A DNA stretch of 64,000 nucleotides from an uncultured Clostridia bacterium (GTDB lineage Bacteria; Bacillota; Clostridia; UBA1381), in contig CAKSNH010000002.1 of assembly GCA_934476075.1 (NCBI GenBank), forward strand, positions 124,001 to 188,000, read 5' to 3'. Below the pieces are notes generated by a model. It was not told the DNA's origin. It saw only the letters and a list, made by a program, of their open reading frames with translations, and did not search any database. Shown here one piece after another: positions 24,169 through 32,204 of the stretch. Within the stretch, counting starts at the first letter, position 1. Each line of letters starts with the position of its first letter. Both the position numbers and the translations under genes were made by a program.

Positions 24169-24762
24169 TTAGTTATATTTTTCTATTTTTGCATACACAG
24201 TGTCCCCGTCGGAGTGTACAAAAAGTATAATATCGCAGTCAAGATTGTTTTTGAATTTCAAATCTAGGCTGCCGTAATTCACGCTTGCATCGTTGCCGTC
24301 GGGGGCGTATGATACGGTAATTTCGTGGCGGTGACGCTCTGAAATCTCCAATCCGCATTTTGCGGCGACGTTGTATATTGTGGTGCTTACCTGACACACA
24401 CCGCCGCCCAAACCTTTGCTTTTCTCCTTTCCAACCATGACAGTTGCATTTTTGTAACCCTTTTCGGCGGTTCTTTTGCCGACAATTTTGTTAAACGAAA
24501 AAGTTTCTCCGCTTTTTATCACAGTACCGTTTATCGTGTCGGACGCAAGTTTTATATTAGATACCCGTTCTTCTTCCTTGTCGATTATTTCGGTTGAAAA
24601 TTCGGCAAGAACGGGAGATTGCGTCGGAGTGGGCGAGGGTGTATTTTCGGTCGGGGAGGGGGTTACGGTTTCGTTTTTTGAATTATTTTCGTTTTGATAA
24701 CCGCATGAATATAATATTGAAATCAGAATAATTACTATAATTAAATATTTTATTTTAAACAT
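24169..24762 (-). CDS. VanW-domain lipoprotein
   Basis: A 197-residue putative surface lipoprotein. Residues 1-19 are a hydrophobic signal ending in the lipobox-like LYSC, then a Thr/Pro/Ser linker (about 35-52). The VanW domain follows (about 75-195), with the typical GETFSFNKIVG, GGGVCQVSTTIYN and GSLDLKFKN motifs. VanW-family proteins are named after a gene of glycopeptide-resistance clusters, but their role is unknown; no van genes are nearby. The ATG at 24762 is nine bases after AAGGA; a TTG six codons upstream is less likely. Confidence 0.88.
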   Translation of the reverse strand: MFKIKYLIIVIILISILYSCGYQNENNSKNETVTPSPTENTPSPTPTQSPVLAEFSTEIIDKEEERVSNIKLASDTINGTVIKSGETFSFNKIVGKRTAEKGYKNATVMVGKEKSKGLGGGVCQVSTTIYNVAAKCGLEISERHRHEITVSYAPDGNDASVNYGSLDLKFKNNLDCDIILFVHSDGDTVYAKIEKYN

Positions 24763-24823
24763 AATGAACATTCCTTTCAATAAATATTTTTGTCTTTGCG
24801 GATAATAATATTATAAGTAAAAA

Positions 24824-24852
24824 TTGTATTTTCAATATAAATGTGTTATACT
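24824..24852 (+). promoter_or_regulatory. promoter of the thioesterase gene
   Basis: TTGTAT (24824-24829), 17-base spacer, TATACT (24847-24852). The leader of about 110 bases shows no clear structure. Confidence 0.5.
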
Positions 24853-24970
24853 GTATAAAATAATAGAAATTCGGTGAAATAAATGATTTTGAGAAAATAT
24901 AAGTCTGATGACTGCCGAAAAAATTACAAACTATGTAATGGAATTAATCAGATGTTAGGGAGGTATTTGC

Positions 24971-25432
24971 ATGGATAACAGGACGGTCACTTTGGCGGAG
25001 ATGGTGCTGCCGTATCAGGCAAATCCGGCTGGGAATGTGCACGGCGGAGAAATAATGAAGATGATGGATTCCGCTGCGGGAGTTGCCGCACAAAAATATG
25101 CACGCACAAACGTTGTAACCGCTCGTGTCGATGAACTGCGTTTTCGACAGCCCGTATTTGTGGGCAATCTTGTCACCTGCAAGGCACAGGTTATCTATAC
25201 GGGTAATTCGTCTATGGAAGTGTTTGTGACGGTGGAGTCGGAGGATTTGTCAAAACCCGATGATATTAAAATCGCACTTACCGCATTTTTTACTATGGTG
25301 TCGCTTGACGAAAACGGCGTACCGGCAAGAGTTCCTCCGCTTGACCCCGAAAATTTAAGCCAGTATGATAAAAAGCTGTATAAGGAAGGCGAAAAACGAT
25401 ATTTGTCGCATAAATCGAACAAGAGAAGATAG
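24971..25432 (+). CDS. acyl-CoA thioesterase, hot-dog fold (YkhA/YciA-like)
   Basis: A 153-residue single hot-dog-domain hydrolase. The active-site region ANPAGNVHGGEIMKMMDSAAG (17-37) with its conserved Asn/Asp and the following ARVDELRFRQPVFVGNLV are typical of YkhA/YciA acyl-CoA hydrolases. The C-terminal 25 residues are charged. GGGAGG precedes the ATG. It stands alone; the acyl-CoA substrate range cannot be read from sequence. Confidence 0.9.
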   Translation: MDNRTVTLAEMVLPYQANPAGNVHGGEIMKMMDSAAGVAAQKYARTNVVTARVDELRFRQPVFVGNLVTCKAQVIYTGNSSMEVFVTVESEDLSKPDDIKIALTAFFTMVSLDENGVPARVPPLDPENLSQYDKKLYKEGEKRYLSHKSNKRR

Positions 25433-25468
25433 GCGGTTAAAAAAATTAATTTTTTTTGAAAATTTTGC

Positions 25469-25497
25469 TTGACAAAACGTTTCGCCGCTGTTATAAT
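25469..25497 (+). promoter_or_regulatory. consensus promoter of infC-rpmI-rplT
   Basis: TTGACA (25469-25474), 17-base spacer, TATAAT (25492-25497). Confidence 0.88.
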
Positions 25498-25503
25498 TGA
25501 TAA

Positions 25504-25625
25504 AGGTAAAAACAAGCAGAGCGTATCCGTTCTCACCGTACGATTGAGATATTTTGCGGTAAATACATTAAATGTTCTATTTTTGTGTATTGTTGACGGA
25601 TGGCTGTGCTGTCCGTTTTTTTGAT
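25504..25625 (+). ncRNA. infC leader with attenuator (L20-leader type)
   Basis: The transcript begins near 25504. At its 3' end ACGGA (25596-25600) and TCCGT (25612-25616) pair with extra inner pairs and are followed by seven T, an intrinsic terminator 47 bases before the coding start. In Firmicutes L20 (rplT product) represses this operon by promoting termination in such a leader. The L20-binding part itself was not matched base by base. Confidence 0.7.
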
Positions 25626-25671
25626 TTAATAAACAAATTTATTTTTAAGTAAAGATATGGGAGGGATTCGT

Positions 25672-26187
25672 ATCAATAATAAGGAATTGCAAATCAACGA
25701 GGAAATTCGAGATAAGGAAGTTCGAGTAATCGGTGCTGACGGTGCACAGCTTGGCGTTATGGACGCAAAAAAGGCTCAGGCACTTGCAAATGATAAGGGT
25801 CTTGACTTGGTCAAGATAGCTCCGCAAGCCGTACCGCCTGTATGCAAGGTTATGGATTACGGCAAATACAAGTTTGAGCTTTCCAAAAAAGAAAAAGAAA
25901 ACCGCAAAAACCAAAGAGTTATCAATATTAAAGAAGTTCAGCTTTCACCATCTATTGATACTAATGATTTCAATACAAAATGTAATCATGCGAAAAAGTT
26001 CTTGAAGAACGGTGATAAAGTTAAGGTAACTGTACGTTTTCGTGGACGTGAAGTTAGCCATTCCAAAATGGGCGAAATCCTTTTAGAGCGTTTTGCAGAA
26101 AACGTTAAAGAGTTGGGTACAGTAGAAAGACCTGCTAAGCTTGAAGGAAGAAACATGACTATGTTCCTTGCTCCAATCGCACAATAA
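25672..26187 (+). CDS. infC: translation initiation factor IF-3, probable AUC (or AUU) start
   Basis: A 171-residue IF-3: N-terminal domain (INEEIRDKEVRVIGADGAQLG), linker, and C-terminal domain (KEVQLSPSIDTNDFNTKC, VKVTVRFRGREVSHSKMGE). The only in-frame ATG upstream (25657) lies within the GGGAGGG ribosome-binding site and has no site of its own. AUC at 25672 is seven bases after GGAGG, and AUU at 25666 is one base after it. infC is known to use rare AUU-type starts for autoregulation by IF-3, so a non-AUG start fits. The exact codon is inferred. Confidence 0.93.
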   Translation: MNNKELQINEEIRDKEVRVIGADGAQLGVMDAKKAQALANDKGLDLVKIAPQAVPPVCKVMDYGKYKFELSKKEKENRKNQRVINIKEVQLSPSIDTNDFNTKCNHAKKFLKNGDKVKVTVRFRGREVSHSKMGEILLERFAENVKELGTVERPAKLEGRNMTMFLAPIAQ

Positions 26188-26245
26188 TTTTGTTTAAGTC
26201 AAAGCGGAGGTTTTCATATTTAAATTTCGGAAGGAGTGTATTATA

Positions 26246-26443
26246 ATGCCTAAAATTAAAACACATAGAGGCGCTGCAAAGAGATTCTCTCTTACTAAAA
26301 ACGGTAAAGTTAAAATGAATAAGTCTAACAGAAGACATATCCTAAATAAGAAAACCACAAAGAGAAAAAGACATTTGAGAAAACAAGCATATTGCAGCAT
26401 GGCTAACGCATCTGTAATTAAGAAACTTATTCCTTATAAATAA
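26246..26443 (+). CDS. rpmI: 50S ribosomal protein L35
   Basis: A 65-residue basic protein (KIKTHRGAAKRFSLTKNGKV, then NRRHILNKKTTKRKRHLRK) of normal L35 form. GGAAGGAG lies before the ATG. It lies between infC and rplT. Confidence 0.97.
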   Translation: MPKIKTHRGAAKRFSLTKNGKVKMNKSNRRHILNKKTTKRKRHLRKQAYCSMANASVIKKLIPYK

Positions 26444-26467
26444 TTTTGAAAGAGAGGTATCCCGAAT

Positions 26468-26821
26468 ATGGCAAGAGTAAAGGGTGCTATTAACACCAGA
26501 AAACATCATAAAAAAGTTTTAAAACTCGCTAAAGGTTTCAGAGGCGGCGAGAGCAGATTATATAGAGTTGCTAATCAAGCTGTTATGCGTTCAATGCAAA
26601 ACGCTTATGTTGGCAGAAAACGCAGAAAACGTGATTTCAGAAGACTATGGATTGCAAGAATCAGTGCCGCTGCAAAGATGAACGGCATGAATTACAGCAC
26701 ATTCATGAACGGTCTTAAAAAATCAGGCATAGAAATGAACAGAAAAATGCTTTCTGAAATTGCTATCGCTGATGCTGCTGCTTTCACACAACTTGTTGAA
26801 AAGGCAAAAGCTGCTCTTTAA
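26468..26821 (+). CDS. rplT: 50S ribosomal protein L20
   Basis: A 117-residue L20 (MARVKGAINTRKHHKKVLKL; LWIARISAAAKMNGMNYS). It is an early-assembly protein and the expected autoregulator of the infC operon. GAGAGG precedes the ATG. A terminator follows after 20 bases. Confidence 0.97.
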   Translation: MARVKGAINTRKHHKKVLKLAKGFRGGESRLYRVANQAVMRSMQNAYVGRKRRKRDFRRLWIARISAAAKMNGMNYSTFMNGLKKSGIEMNRKMLSEIAIADAAAFTQLVEKAKAAL

Positions 26822-26841
26822 TTTTTAATTAAAGTTTATTT

Positions 26842-26876
26842 ATCCTCGAAGTTTTGCTTCGGGGATTTTTTTTGTT
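26842..26876 (+). terminator. intrinsic terminator after rplT
   Basis: ATCCTCGAAG and CTTCGGGGAT pair around a five-base loop, followed by eight T. Confidence 0.9.
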
Positions 26877-27194
26877 TATAATTATAAACAAATTATAAGT
26901 AATTATACATTTTTTTAATTAAAAAATACAGTGTTTATCTAAAATAAGAGAATTAATATACATTTTTATGATTAATAATTACACTTGTTCACAGTTTATT
27001 CATAAATTATGAACAAATATTTAATTATTTATTCATACGAATGACAAATTAAAGGTTTATTATATAACCATAGTCAAGCAAAGGACATGACTACATGGGA
27101 TATTTGCTCATAATAAAATTAGGCAAAGCAAGAGAAGATAAAAATATAAATTGTAAATGTTACACGCTTTGTTCTCAGAAAGGAATGATTTGAA
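26877..27194 (+). other. AT-rich intergenic region upstream of htrA
   Basis: About 320 bases without a credible gene. A palindrome TTCATAAATTATGAA is at 26999-27013, and TTGTTC/GAACAA arms flank it, so a regulator may bind here. A weak promoter candidate is ATGACA (27041-27046), 16 bases, TATAAC (27063-27068), about 120 bases before htrA. Nothing else was recognised. Confidence 0.4.
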
Positions 27195-28430
27195 ATGAAA
27201 CAATATCCATATACAGATTCGACAGATATGATTGTTTACGAAGGAACTCCTAAGACGAAGAAGAAAAAGAACAGAACATGGGTTGCTTGTTTAAGCTCGG
27301 CATTGATTGCGAGCGTTTTGACAGGTGCGGTGTGCACGGGAGTTGTATATTATAATAAGCCGAACAGCAGTACAGGCAGTCAGCCGGTGCAGACAACCTC
27401 GGTTGCATCTAATCTTACACAGGTTGTGAACAACAACGGTCAGCAGGCATTGTCAACAACAGAGATTGCCGCAAAGGTAGGTCCGAGCGTTGTAGGTGTA
27501 ATCAATAAGGCGAAGGTTGAACCGCAGAAATATTTTAATCCGTTCACGGGTAAAACATATTATTCGAGCGACCCTAACAGCGACGAAACAGTTCAGCAGG
27601 GAAGCGGTTCGGGTATCATAATCAGTTCTGACGGTTATATCGTAACAAATGAGCACGTTATTGACGGTGCTACGGAAATTACTGTTATTTTAAATACAGG
27701 TGATGAATATACCGCTAAATTGGTAGGTAAAGATACAAAGACAGACCTTGCGGTATTGAAGATTGATAAAGACGGTTTGCCGGCTGCTACTTTGGGCGAC
27801 TCTACCACAGTTCAGGTGGGCGAACTTGCAGTGGCTATCGGTAATCCGCTTGGACAGGAATTTGCCGGTACGGTAACCGCCGGTGTGGTAAGTGCCGTAA
27901 ACAGAACAATGACGGTTGACGGCAAGACATACAATCTGATTCAGACAGACGCTGCGATTAATCCGGGTAATTCGGGCGGTGCATTGGTAAATCAGTACGG
28001 CGAGGTTATCGGTATTAATACAATTAAATTATCAACAACAGGTGTTGAGGGTATCGGTTTTGCGATTGCAATTTCAGAGGCAAAACCTATTCTGGAACAA
28101 TTAACACAAAAAGGATATGTATCGGGCAGACCGCTTGTAGGTATTTCGGTATCTTCGTCACAGCAAGGCTTGGTAGTTGCGGGAGTACAATCGGGCAGCG
28201 GTGCTGAAAAAGCGGGCTTGCAGGTAGGCGATTTGATTGCCAAAGTTGACGGTACATTTGTAAAATCAGCAGATGAATTGAATAAAATCCGTGACCAGAA
28301 AAAGCCGGGCGATACATTGACATTTACAATTATGCGTAACGGTGAAATCATGGACGTAAAGATTGAATTGACAGAGGAAACACCTGAAAGTACAGCCACT
28401 CCTGATGCAAATTCGAGTGCTACAAAATAA
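27195..28430 (+). CDS. htrA: HtrA/DegP-type membrane-anchored serine protease with PDZ domain
   Basis: A 411-residue surface quality-control protease. A cytoplasmic N terminus ends in KKKKNR, a membrane anchor spans residues 29-53, then a linker, the trypsin-like domain with catalytic His154 (TNEHV), Asp184 (TDLAV) and Ser260 (GNSGG), and a PDZ domain (about 310-390). The C-terminal tail is Thr/Ser/Pro-rich. GAAAGGA precedes the ATG. The family degrades misfolded exported proteins; in Bacillus it is induced by secretion stress. Confidence 0.95.
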   Translation: MKQYPYTDSTDMIVYEGTPKTKKKKNRTWVACLSSALIASVLTGAVCTGVVYYNKPNSSTGSQPVQTTSVASNLTQVVNNNGQQALSTTEIAAKVGPSVVGVINKAKVEPQKYFNPFTGKTYYSSDPNSDETVQQGSGSGIIISSDGYIVTNEHVIDGATEITVILNTGDEYTAKLVGKDTKTDLAVLKIDKDGLPAATLGDSTTVQVGELAVAIGNPLGQEFAGTVTAGVVSAVNRTMTVDGKTYNLIQTDAAINPGNSGGALVNQYGEVIGINTIKLSTTGVEGIGFAIAISEAKPILEQLTQKGYVSGRPLVGISVSSSQQGLVVAGVQSGSGAEKAGLQVGDLIAKVDGTFVKSADELNKIRDQKKPGDTLTFTIMRNGEIMDVKIELTEETPESTATPDANSSATK

Positions 28431-28464
28431 GTTTATGAGTTTTTAATTGATATAAAATCACCCC

Positions 28465-28571
28465 TATCTTTGCACAATCAGCAAAGATAAACCATCCTTT
28501 TTTTCATAATTTCCCGCCGAGTAATCGGCGGGACCCCCAAAAAATAGAAGGGCTGTTTTTCAGCCCTTTTT
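28465..28571 (+). terminator. three successive hairpins downstream of htrA
   Basis: TATCTTTGC/GCAAAGATA (28465-28489, T run delayed by six bases), CCCGCCGA/TCGGCGGG (28513-28532), and AAGGGCTG/CAGCCCTT followed by TTT (28548-28571). The last is a good intrinsic terminator. A fourth stem, AACTG/CAGTT, lies at 28585-28619 just before the next promoter. Confidence 0.75.
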
Positions 28572-28647
28572 ATGTGCAAAAAAAACTGTCACAGCGGTGA
28601 AAATGTCGGCAGTTTTTTAATAGAGTTGAATTTTATGACTGAATATA

Positions 28648-28677
28648 TTGACAAAATAACGGATAATAAGATATAAT
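28648..28677 (+). promoter_or_regulatory. promoter of the small toxin-like transcript
   Basis: TTGACA (28648-28653), 18-base spacer, TATAAT (28672-28677). The RNA would start near 28684 and begin with a TTAATCT/AGATTAA hairpin (28691-28707). Confidence 0.75.
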
Positions 28678-28712
28678 ATGCGTTGGGTTTTTAATCTTGT
28701 AGATTAATACCT

Positions 28713-28744
28713 AATAGCAAAAGGATTGTTAAGGGCAGTCGGTC
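28713..28744 (+). repeat. left arm of inverted repeat in the toxin-like locus
   Basis: AATAGCAAAAGGATT, then TTAAGGGCAGTCGGTC. The right arm at 28894-28930 is the reverse complement of the same two blocks with an eight-base insertion between them and one mismatch. The arms lie at the 5' ends of two convergent transcripts. Confidence 0.85.
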
Positions 28745-28769
28745 ACTTCCTGAAAAGGGGGTGATGTGT

Positions 28770-28838
28770 ATGGAATATATTTTTATCTTCCTTACAGTAT
28801 TTTGTGTATTGGAAATAGTAAAATACATAAAAAAATAA
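28770..28838 (+). CDS. 22-residue hydrophobic peptide, putative type I toxin
   Basis: MEYIFIFLTVFCVLE... ending in KYIKK: a single membrane helix with a basic C terminus, the usual form of Fst/TxpA-like type I toxins. GGGGG (in AAAAGGGGGTGATG) is eight bases before the ATG, resembling sites before known holin-like toxins. It has its own promoter, a structured leader, and a bidirectional terminator that overlaps the stop codon. A convergent promoter makes an antisense RNA over its 3' end. An earlier in-frame ATG at 28764 is too close to the ribosome-binding site. Toxicity is inferred. Confidence 0.65.
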   Translation: MEYIFIFLTVFCVLEIVKYIKK

Positions 28839-28927
28839 CTGCCCCGGACCAATGGTGACAGTTATTTTTTGAAAAATAATTAAATCAATTTGGACCGACT
28901 GCCTTTAAAGCAGTAAATCCTTTTGCT
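28827..28927 (-). ncRNA. putative antisense (antitoxin) RNA convergent to the toxin-like gene
   Basis: A minus-strand promoter places the start at about 28927, just inside the right repeat arm. The RNA would be about 100 bases with an ACTGC/GCAGT hairpin near its 5' end. It would end at the shared stem AACTG...CAGTTATTTTTTT, overlapping the last part of the toxin mRNA. Confidence 0.6.
28834..28870. terminator. bidirectional terminator shared by the toxin-like and antisense RNAs
   Basis: AATAACTG (28834-28841) and CAGTTATT (28859-28866) form the stem, with an inner ACC/GGT pair. T runs lie on the right of the plus strand and, as A runs, on the left for the minus strand. Confidence 0.8.
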
Positions 28928-28930
28928 ATT
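28894..28930 (-). repeat. right arm of inverted repeat in the toxin-like locus
   Basis: Plus strand reads ACCGACTGCCTTTAA, then AATCCTTTTGCTATT, the reverse complement of the left arm at 28713-28744. It coincides with the 5' end of the antisense RNA. Confidence 0.85.
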
Positions 28931-28933
28931 TTT

Positions 28934-28961
28934 ATTATATCAAAAATTAGGATAATGTCAA
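28934..28961 (-). promoter_or_regulatory. promoter of the antisense RNA
   Basis: Minus-strand TTGACA (28956-28961), 16-base spacer, TATAAT (28934-28939). Confidence 0.75.
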
Positions 28962-29008
28962 GGATTTATTTACATCGCAAATTATTCATTTAAAAACTGC
29001 TTATAACC

Positions 29009-29037
29009 TTGACAAGAAAAATGAAATTTTATATAAT
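29009..29037 (+). promoter_or_regulatory. consensus promoter of alaS
   Basis: TTGACA (29009-29014), 17-base spacer, TATAAT (29032-29037). The leader is only about 50 bases, too short for a T-box. Confidence 0.85.
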
Positions 29038-29092
29038 AACAACATATAATAGAATATAATGCCATAGGTGTTATTTGGAGAGGAATATTGTA

Positions 29093-31732
29093 ATGCAAAA
29101 ATTAGGTGTAAATGAAATTCGTGAAAAATTCTTAACATTCTTTGAATCAAAGGGCTGCCTAAGACTTCCAAGCTTTTCGCTTGTGCCGAAAAACGATGCA
29201 AGTCTTTTGCTTATCAATTCGGGTATGGCTCCGATGAAGTCATGGTTCCAAAACCCTGAAACAGCCCCTAAAAGACGTGTTACCACTTGTCAGAAATGTA
29301 TAAGAACAGGTGATATTGAAAACGTGGGTAAGACTGCACGTCACGGTACTTACTTTGAAATGCTCGGCAATTTCTCGTTCGGTGACTATTTCAAGCATGA
29401 GGCTACCGCATGGGCATGGGAATTTTTCACCAAGGTTATGGAAATTCCGAAAGACAAACTTTGGATTTCTGTATATGAAAATGACGATGAGGCTCGTGAT
29501 ATATGGGTGAATGAAGTCGGTGTGGACGCTGACAGAATAGTTAAATTGGGTAAAGAGGATAATTTCTGGGAACATGGTACAGGTCCTTGCGGCCCGTGCT
29601 CGGAAATATATTTCGACCGTGGCGAAAAATACGGCTGCGGCAAGCCGGACTGCGGTGTGGGCTGCGAATGTGACCGTTTCATGGAAGTATGGAATTTGGT
29701 ATTCACTCAATTCGATAAGGATGACGAGGGCAAGTATAATCCGCTGCCGAATCCTAACATTGATACAGGCATGGGTCTTGAAAGACTTGCGGTTGTTATG
29801 CAGGGTGTGGACAATCTTTTTGAGGTTGACACTGTACAGGACGTTATCAAGCATATTTCAAAAATTGCAAATGTTTCGTACAAGGAAAATGCTAAGGCTG
29901 ACGTATCACTGAGAGTAATTGCCGACCATATCAGAAGTACGGTTATGATGGTTTCGGACGGTGTTATCCCGACAAACGAGGGACGTGGATACGTTCTTCG
30001 CCGTTTGCTAAGACGTGCGGCTCGTCACGGCAAATTATTGAACATCAACCGTCAGTTCCTATATGAAGTTGCAGACACTGTAATCAACTGCTCAATGTCA
30101 GAATACAATGAGCTTGACGAAAAGAGAGAGTATATCAAGAATATCATCAAGAAAGAAGAAGAACGTTTTGACGCTACTATCGACAACGGTCTTATCGTTC
30201 TTAACGGATATATTGAGGACGCAAAGAAAAACGGCAGAAAAAAGCTTACAGGCGAAGAAACATTCAAGCTTCACGACACATACGGTTTCCCTCTTGACCT
30301 GACAATCGAAATGGCGGAGGAACAAGGCTTGGAAGTTGACATTGACGGATTTAATGCCGCAATGCAGGAGCAAAAGCAAAAAGGAAGAATTGCTCGAGAT
30401 AACAGTTCATCATGGGACAGTGATACAATACATGAATTTAAAGATGCCCAGCCTACCGAATTTGTCGGCTATGACAATCTTGACGCTGACGCAAAGGTTG
30501 TCGGAATTGTTGTTGAAGGCGAGGGCGTAAGCGATATTATCATAGAAAATCAAAAAGGCTTTATCGTAACCGACAAAACTCCGTTCTATGCGGAAATGGG
30601 CGGTCAGGTCGGCGATATGGGTACAATCGTACTAAACGGCAAGACTGCAAAGGTTATCAACACAACAAAGACGGCAGAGGGATATTATCTTCACGAAACA
30701 GAAGTTTCGGAATGTCCTATCAGATTGGGCGACACCGTTACATTGTCGGTTGACAAGAAAAACAGAATGTCTGTATGCCGTAACCATACCGCTACGCACA
30801 TTTTGGATAGGGCGCTTCGTGACGTCTTGGGTTCGCACGTTGCACAAGCCGGTTCTTTGGTTGAGGCTGACAGACTTCGTTTCGACTTCTCGCATTTTGA
30901 GGCAATGACCGTTGAACAAATTAAGAAAGTTGAAAAGATTGTAAACGAAAAGATTTTGGAATCAATCCCCGTAACTGTTCGTGAACTTCCTATTGACGAG
31001 GCTAAAAAGCTTGGTGCGATTGCGTTGTTCGGCGAAAAGTACGGCGATTTGGTAAGAGTGGTTTCTGTCGGAGATTACAGCGTTGAATTCTGCGGCGGTA
31101 CTCACCTTACAAATTCGGCACAGTGCGGATTGTTCAAGATTATTTCCGAAAGCGGTGTAGCTGCCGGTGTAAGACGTATCGAGGCGGTGACAGGTCAGGG
31201 TATGCTTAACTACATCAATCAGCGTGACGAATTGATAGAAAGCACTGCTGATATACTAAAATCAAATGTACATGATGTAGATAAAAAGGCTGAAAGTCTG
31301 ATGAACGATTTGAAAGAGTTCAAGAAAGGCTTGGAGGCTATGAAGGCTCGTATGGCAAGCGGTAAGGCAGCCGATGTTATGGGCAGCAGAAAGCACGTTA
31401 AAGGCGTGGACGTATTCTGTGCACAGGTTGACGGTATGGCTGTAAACGATATGAGAAATATGGGCGACAATATCAAGGCTAAGTCGGAATGTGCGGTTAT
31501 CGTATTGGCAAGCAATACGGACGGCAAAATCATGTTCATGGCTATGGCTACCAAGGACGCTGTTAAGAAAGGTGTTCACGCAGGCAATATTATTCGTGAA
31601 GTGACCAAGATTGCCGGCGGTTCGGGCGGCGGCAAGCCTGACATGGCACAGGGCGGCGGTAAGCTGGCTAACAAGATTGACGATGCTTTGGCTGTTGTTG
31701 ACGATATGGTTGAACAGCAGGTAAAGGAATAA
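29093..31732 (+). CDS. alaS: alanyl-tRNA synthetase
   Basis: An 879-residue class II synthetase. The catalytic core starts at LGVNEIREKFLTFFESKGCL, motif 2 is near FLRMP-like TARHGTYFEMLGNFSFGDYF, and the editing domain has the HxxxH zinc site (NHTATHILD) and CGGTHL. The C-terminal DHHA1 domain contains GGSGGGKPDMAQGGG. The ATG at 29093 follows GGAGAGG; a TTG six codons earlier overlaps the site. It is expressed from its own promoter and followed by a HIT protein gene. Confidence 0.97.
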   Translation: MQKLGVNEIREKFLTFFESKGCLRLPSFSLVPKNDASLLLINSGMAPMKSWFQNPETAPKRRVTTCQKCIRTGDIENVGKTARHGTYFEMLGNFSFGDYFKHEATAWAWEFFTKVMEIPKDKLWISVYENDDEARDIWVNEVGVDADRIVKLGKEDNFWEHGTGPCGPCSEIYFDRGEKYGCGKPDCGVGCECDRFMEVWNLVFTQFDKDDEGKYNPLPNPNIDTGMGLERLAVVMQGVDNLFEVDTVQDVIKHISKIANVSYKENAKADVSLRVIADHIRSTVMMVSDGVIPTNEGRGYVLRRLLRRAARHGKLLNINRQFLYEVADTVINCSMSEYNELDEKREYIKNIIKKEEERFDATIDNGLIVLNGYIEDAKKNGRKKLTGEETFKLHDTYGFPLDLTIEMAEEQGLEVDIDGFNAAMQEQKQKGRIARDNSSSWDSDTIHEFKDAQPTEFVGYDNLDADAKVVGIVVEGEGVSDIIIENQKGFIVTDKTPFYAEMGGQVGDMGTIVLNGKTAKVINTTKTAEGYYLHETEVSECPIRLGDTVTLSVDKKNRMSVCRNHTATHILDRALRDVLGSHVAQAGSLVEADRLRFDFSHFEAMTVEQIKKVEKIVNEKILESIPVTVRELPIDEAKKLGAIALFGEKYGDLVRVVSVGDYSVEFCGGTHLTNSAQCGLFKIISESGVAAGVRRIEAVTGQGMLNYINQRDELIESTADILKSNVHDVDKKAESLMNDLKEFKKGLEAMKARMASGKAADVMGSRKHVKGVDVFCAQVDGMAVNDMRNMGDNIKAKSECAVIVLASNTDGKIMFMAMATKDAVKKGVHAGNIIREVTKIAGGSGGGKPDMAQGGGKLANKIDDALAVVDDMVEQQVKE

Positions 31733-31808
31733 TATAATTCACAATGATGTGGGGGTTGCGTTTTTGGCGTAGCCCCTAAACTTTATGTAATGTTTGGAGG
31801 AAATGAAA

Positions 31809-32153
31809 ATGAACGATTGTCTGTTCTGTAAAATTATAAAGGGTGAAATTCCGTCAGCAAAAGTATTTGAAGATGATATGTGTTACGCATTTAAGGACAT
31901 CAGTCCTATGGCGAAAGAACACGTTGTTATTGTGCCGAAGGAACATTTTGCATCGGCAAACGATATAAATGCGGACAATGCAAAGTATGTTACGCATATA
32001 TTCACTGTGGCAAAGGATATTGCAAAAGCGTGCGGTATTGACGAAAGCGGTTACAGAATTGTGAATAACTGCGGAAAAGATGCCGGTCAAACAGTATTTC
32101 ACATTCACTTCCATATGCTCGGCGGTGAAGAATTGAGTGATTTCGGGGCATAA
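31809..32153 (+). CDS. HIT-family nucleotide-binding hydrolase (HinT-like)
   Basis: A 114-residue histidine-triad protein: CLFCKIIKGEIPS at the start and the triad QTVFHIHFHMLGG (95-107) near the end. HinT enzymes hydrolyse AMP-lysine-type phosphoramidates and aminoacyl adenylates from aminoacyl-tRNA synthetases, so the location after alaS may be meaningful. The ATG at 31809 is eight bases after GGAGG; an ATG two codons upstream is too close. Confidence 0.93.
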   Translation: MNDCLFCKIIKGEIPSAKVFEDDMCYAFKDISPMAKEHVVIVPKEHFASANDINADNAKYVTHIFTVAKDIAKACGIDESGYRIVNNCGKDAGQTVFHIHFHMLGGEELSDFGA

Positions 32154-32204
32154 GTGCACGAAAAACTGCGTATACGGTGAATAATTTCGGAAAGGGAACA
32201 ATTT

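Noticed and set aside
24883..24978. 31-codon frame (MILRKYKSDDC...) before the thioesterase gene
   Set aside because: The beginning recalls GNAT acetyltransferases, but it has no ribosome-binding site, stops quickly and overlaps the thioesterase start. At most a gene scrap.
28980..29092. T-box riboswitch upstream of alaS
   Set aside because: The leader from the predicted start is about 50 bases, and neither the T-box core sequence nor a terminator is present.
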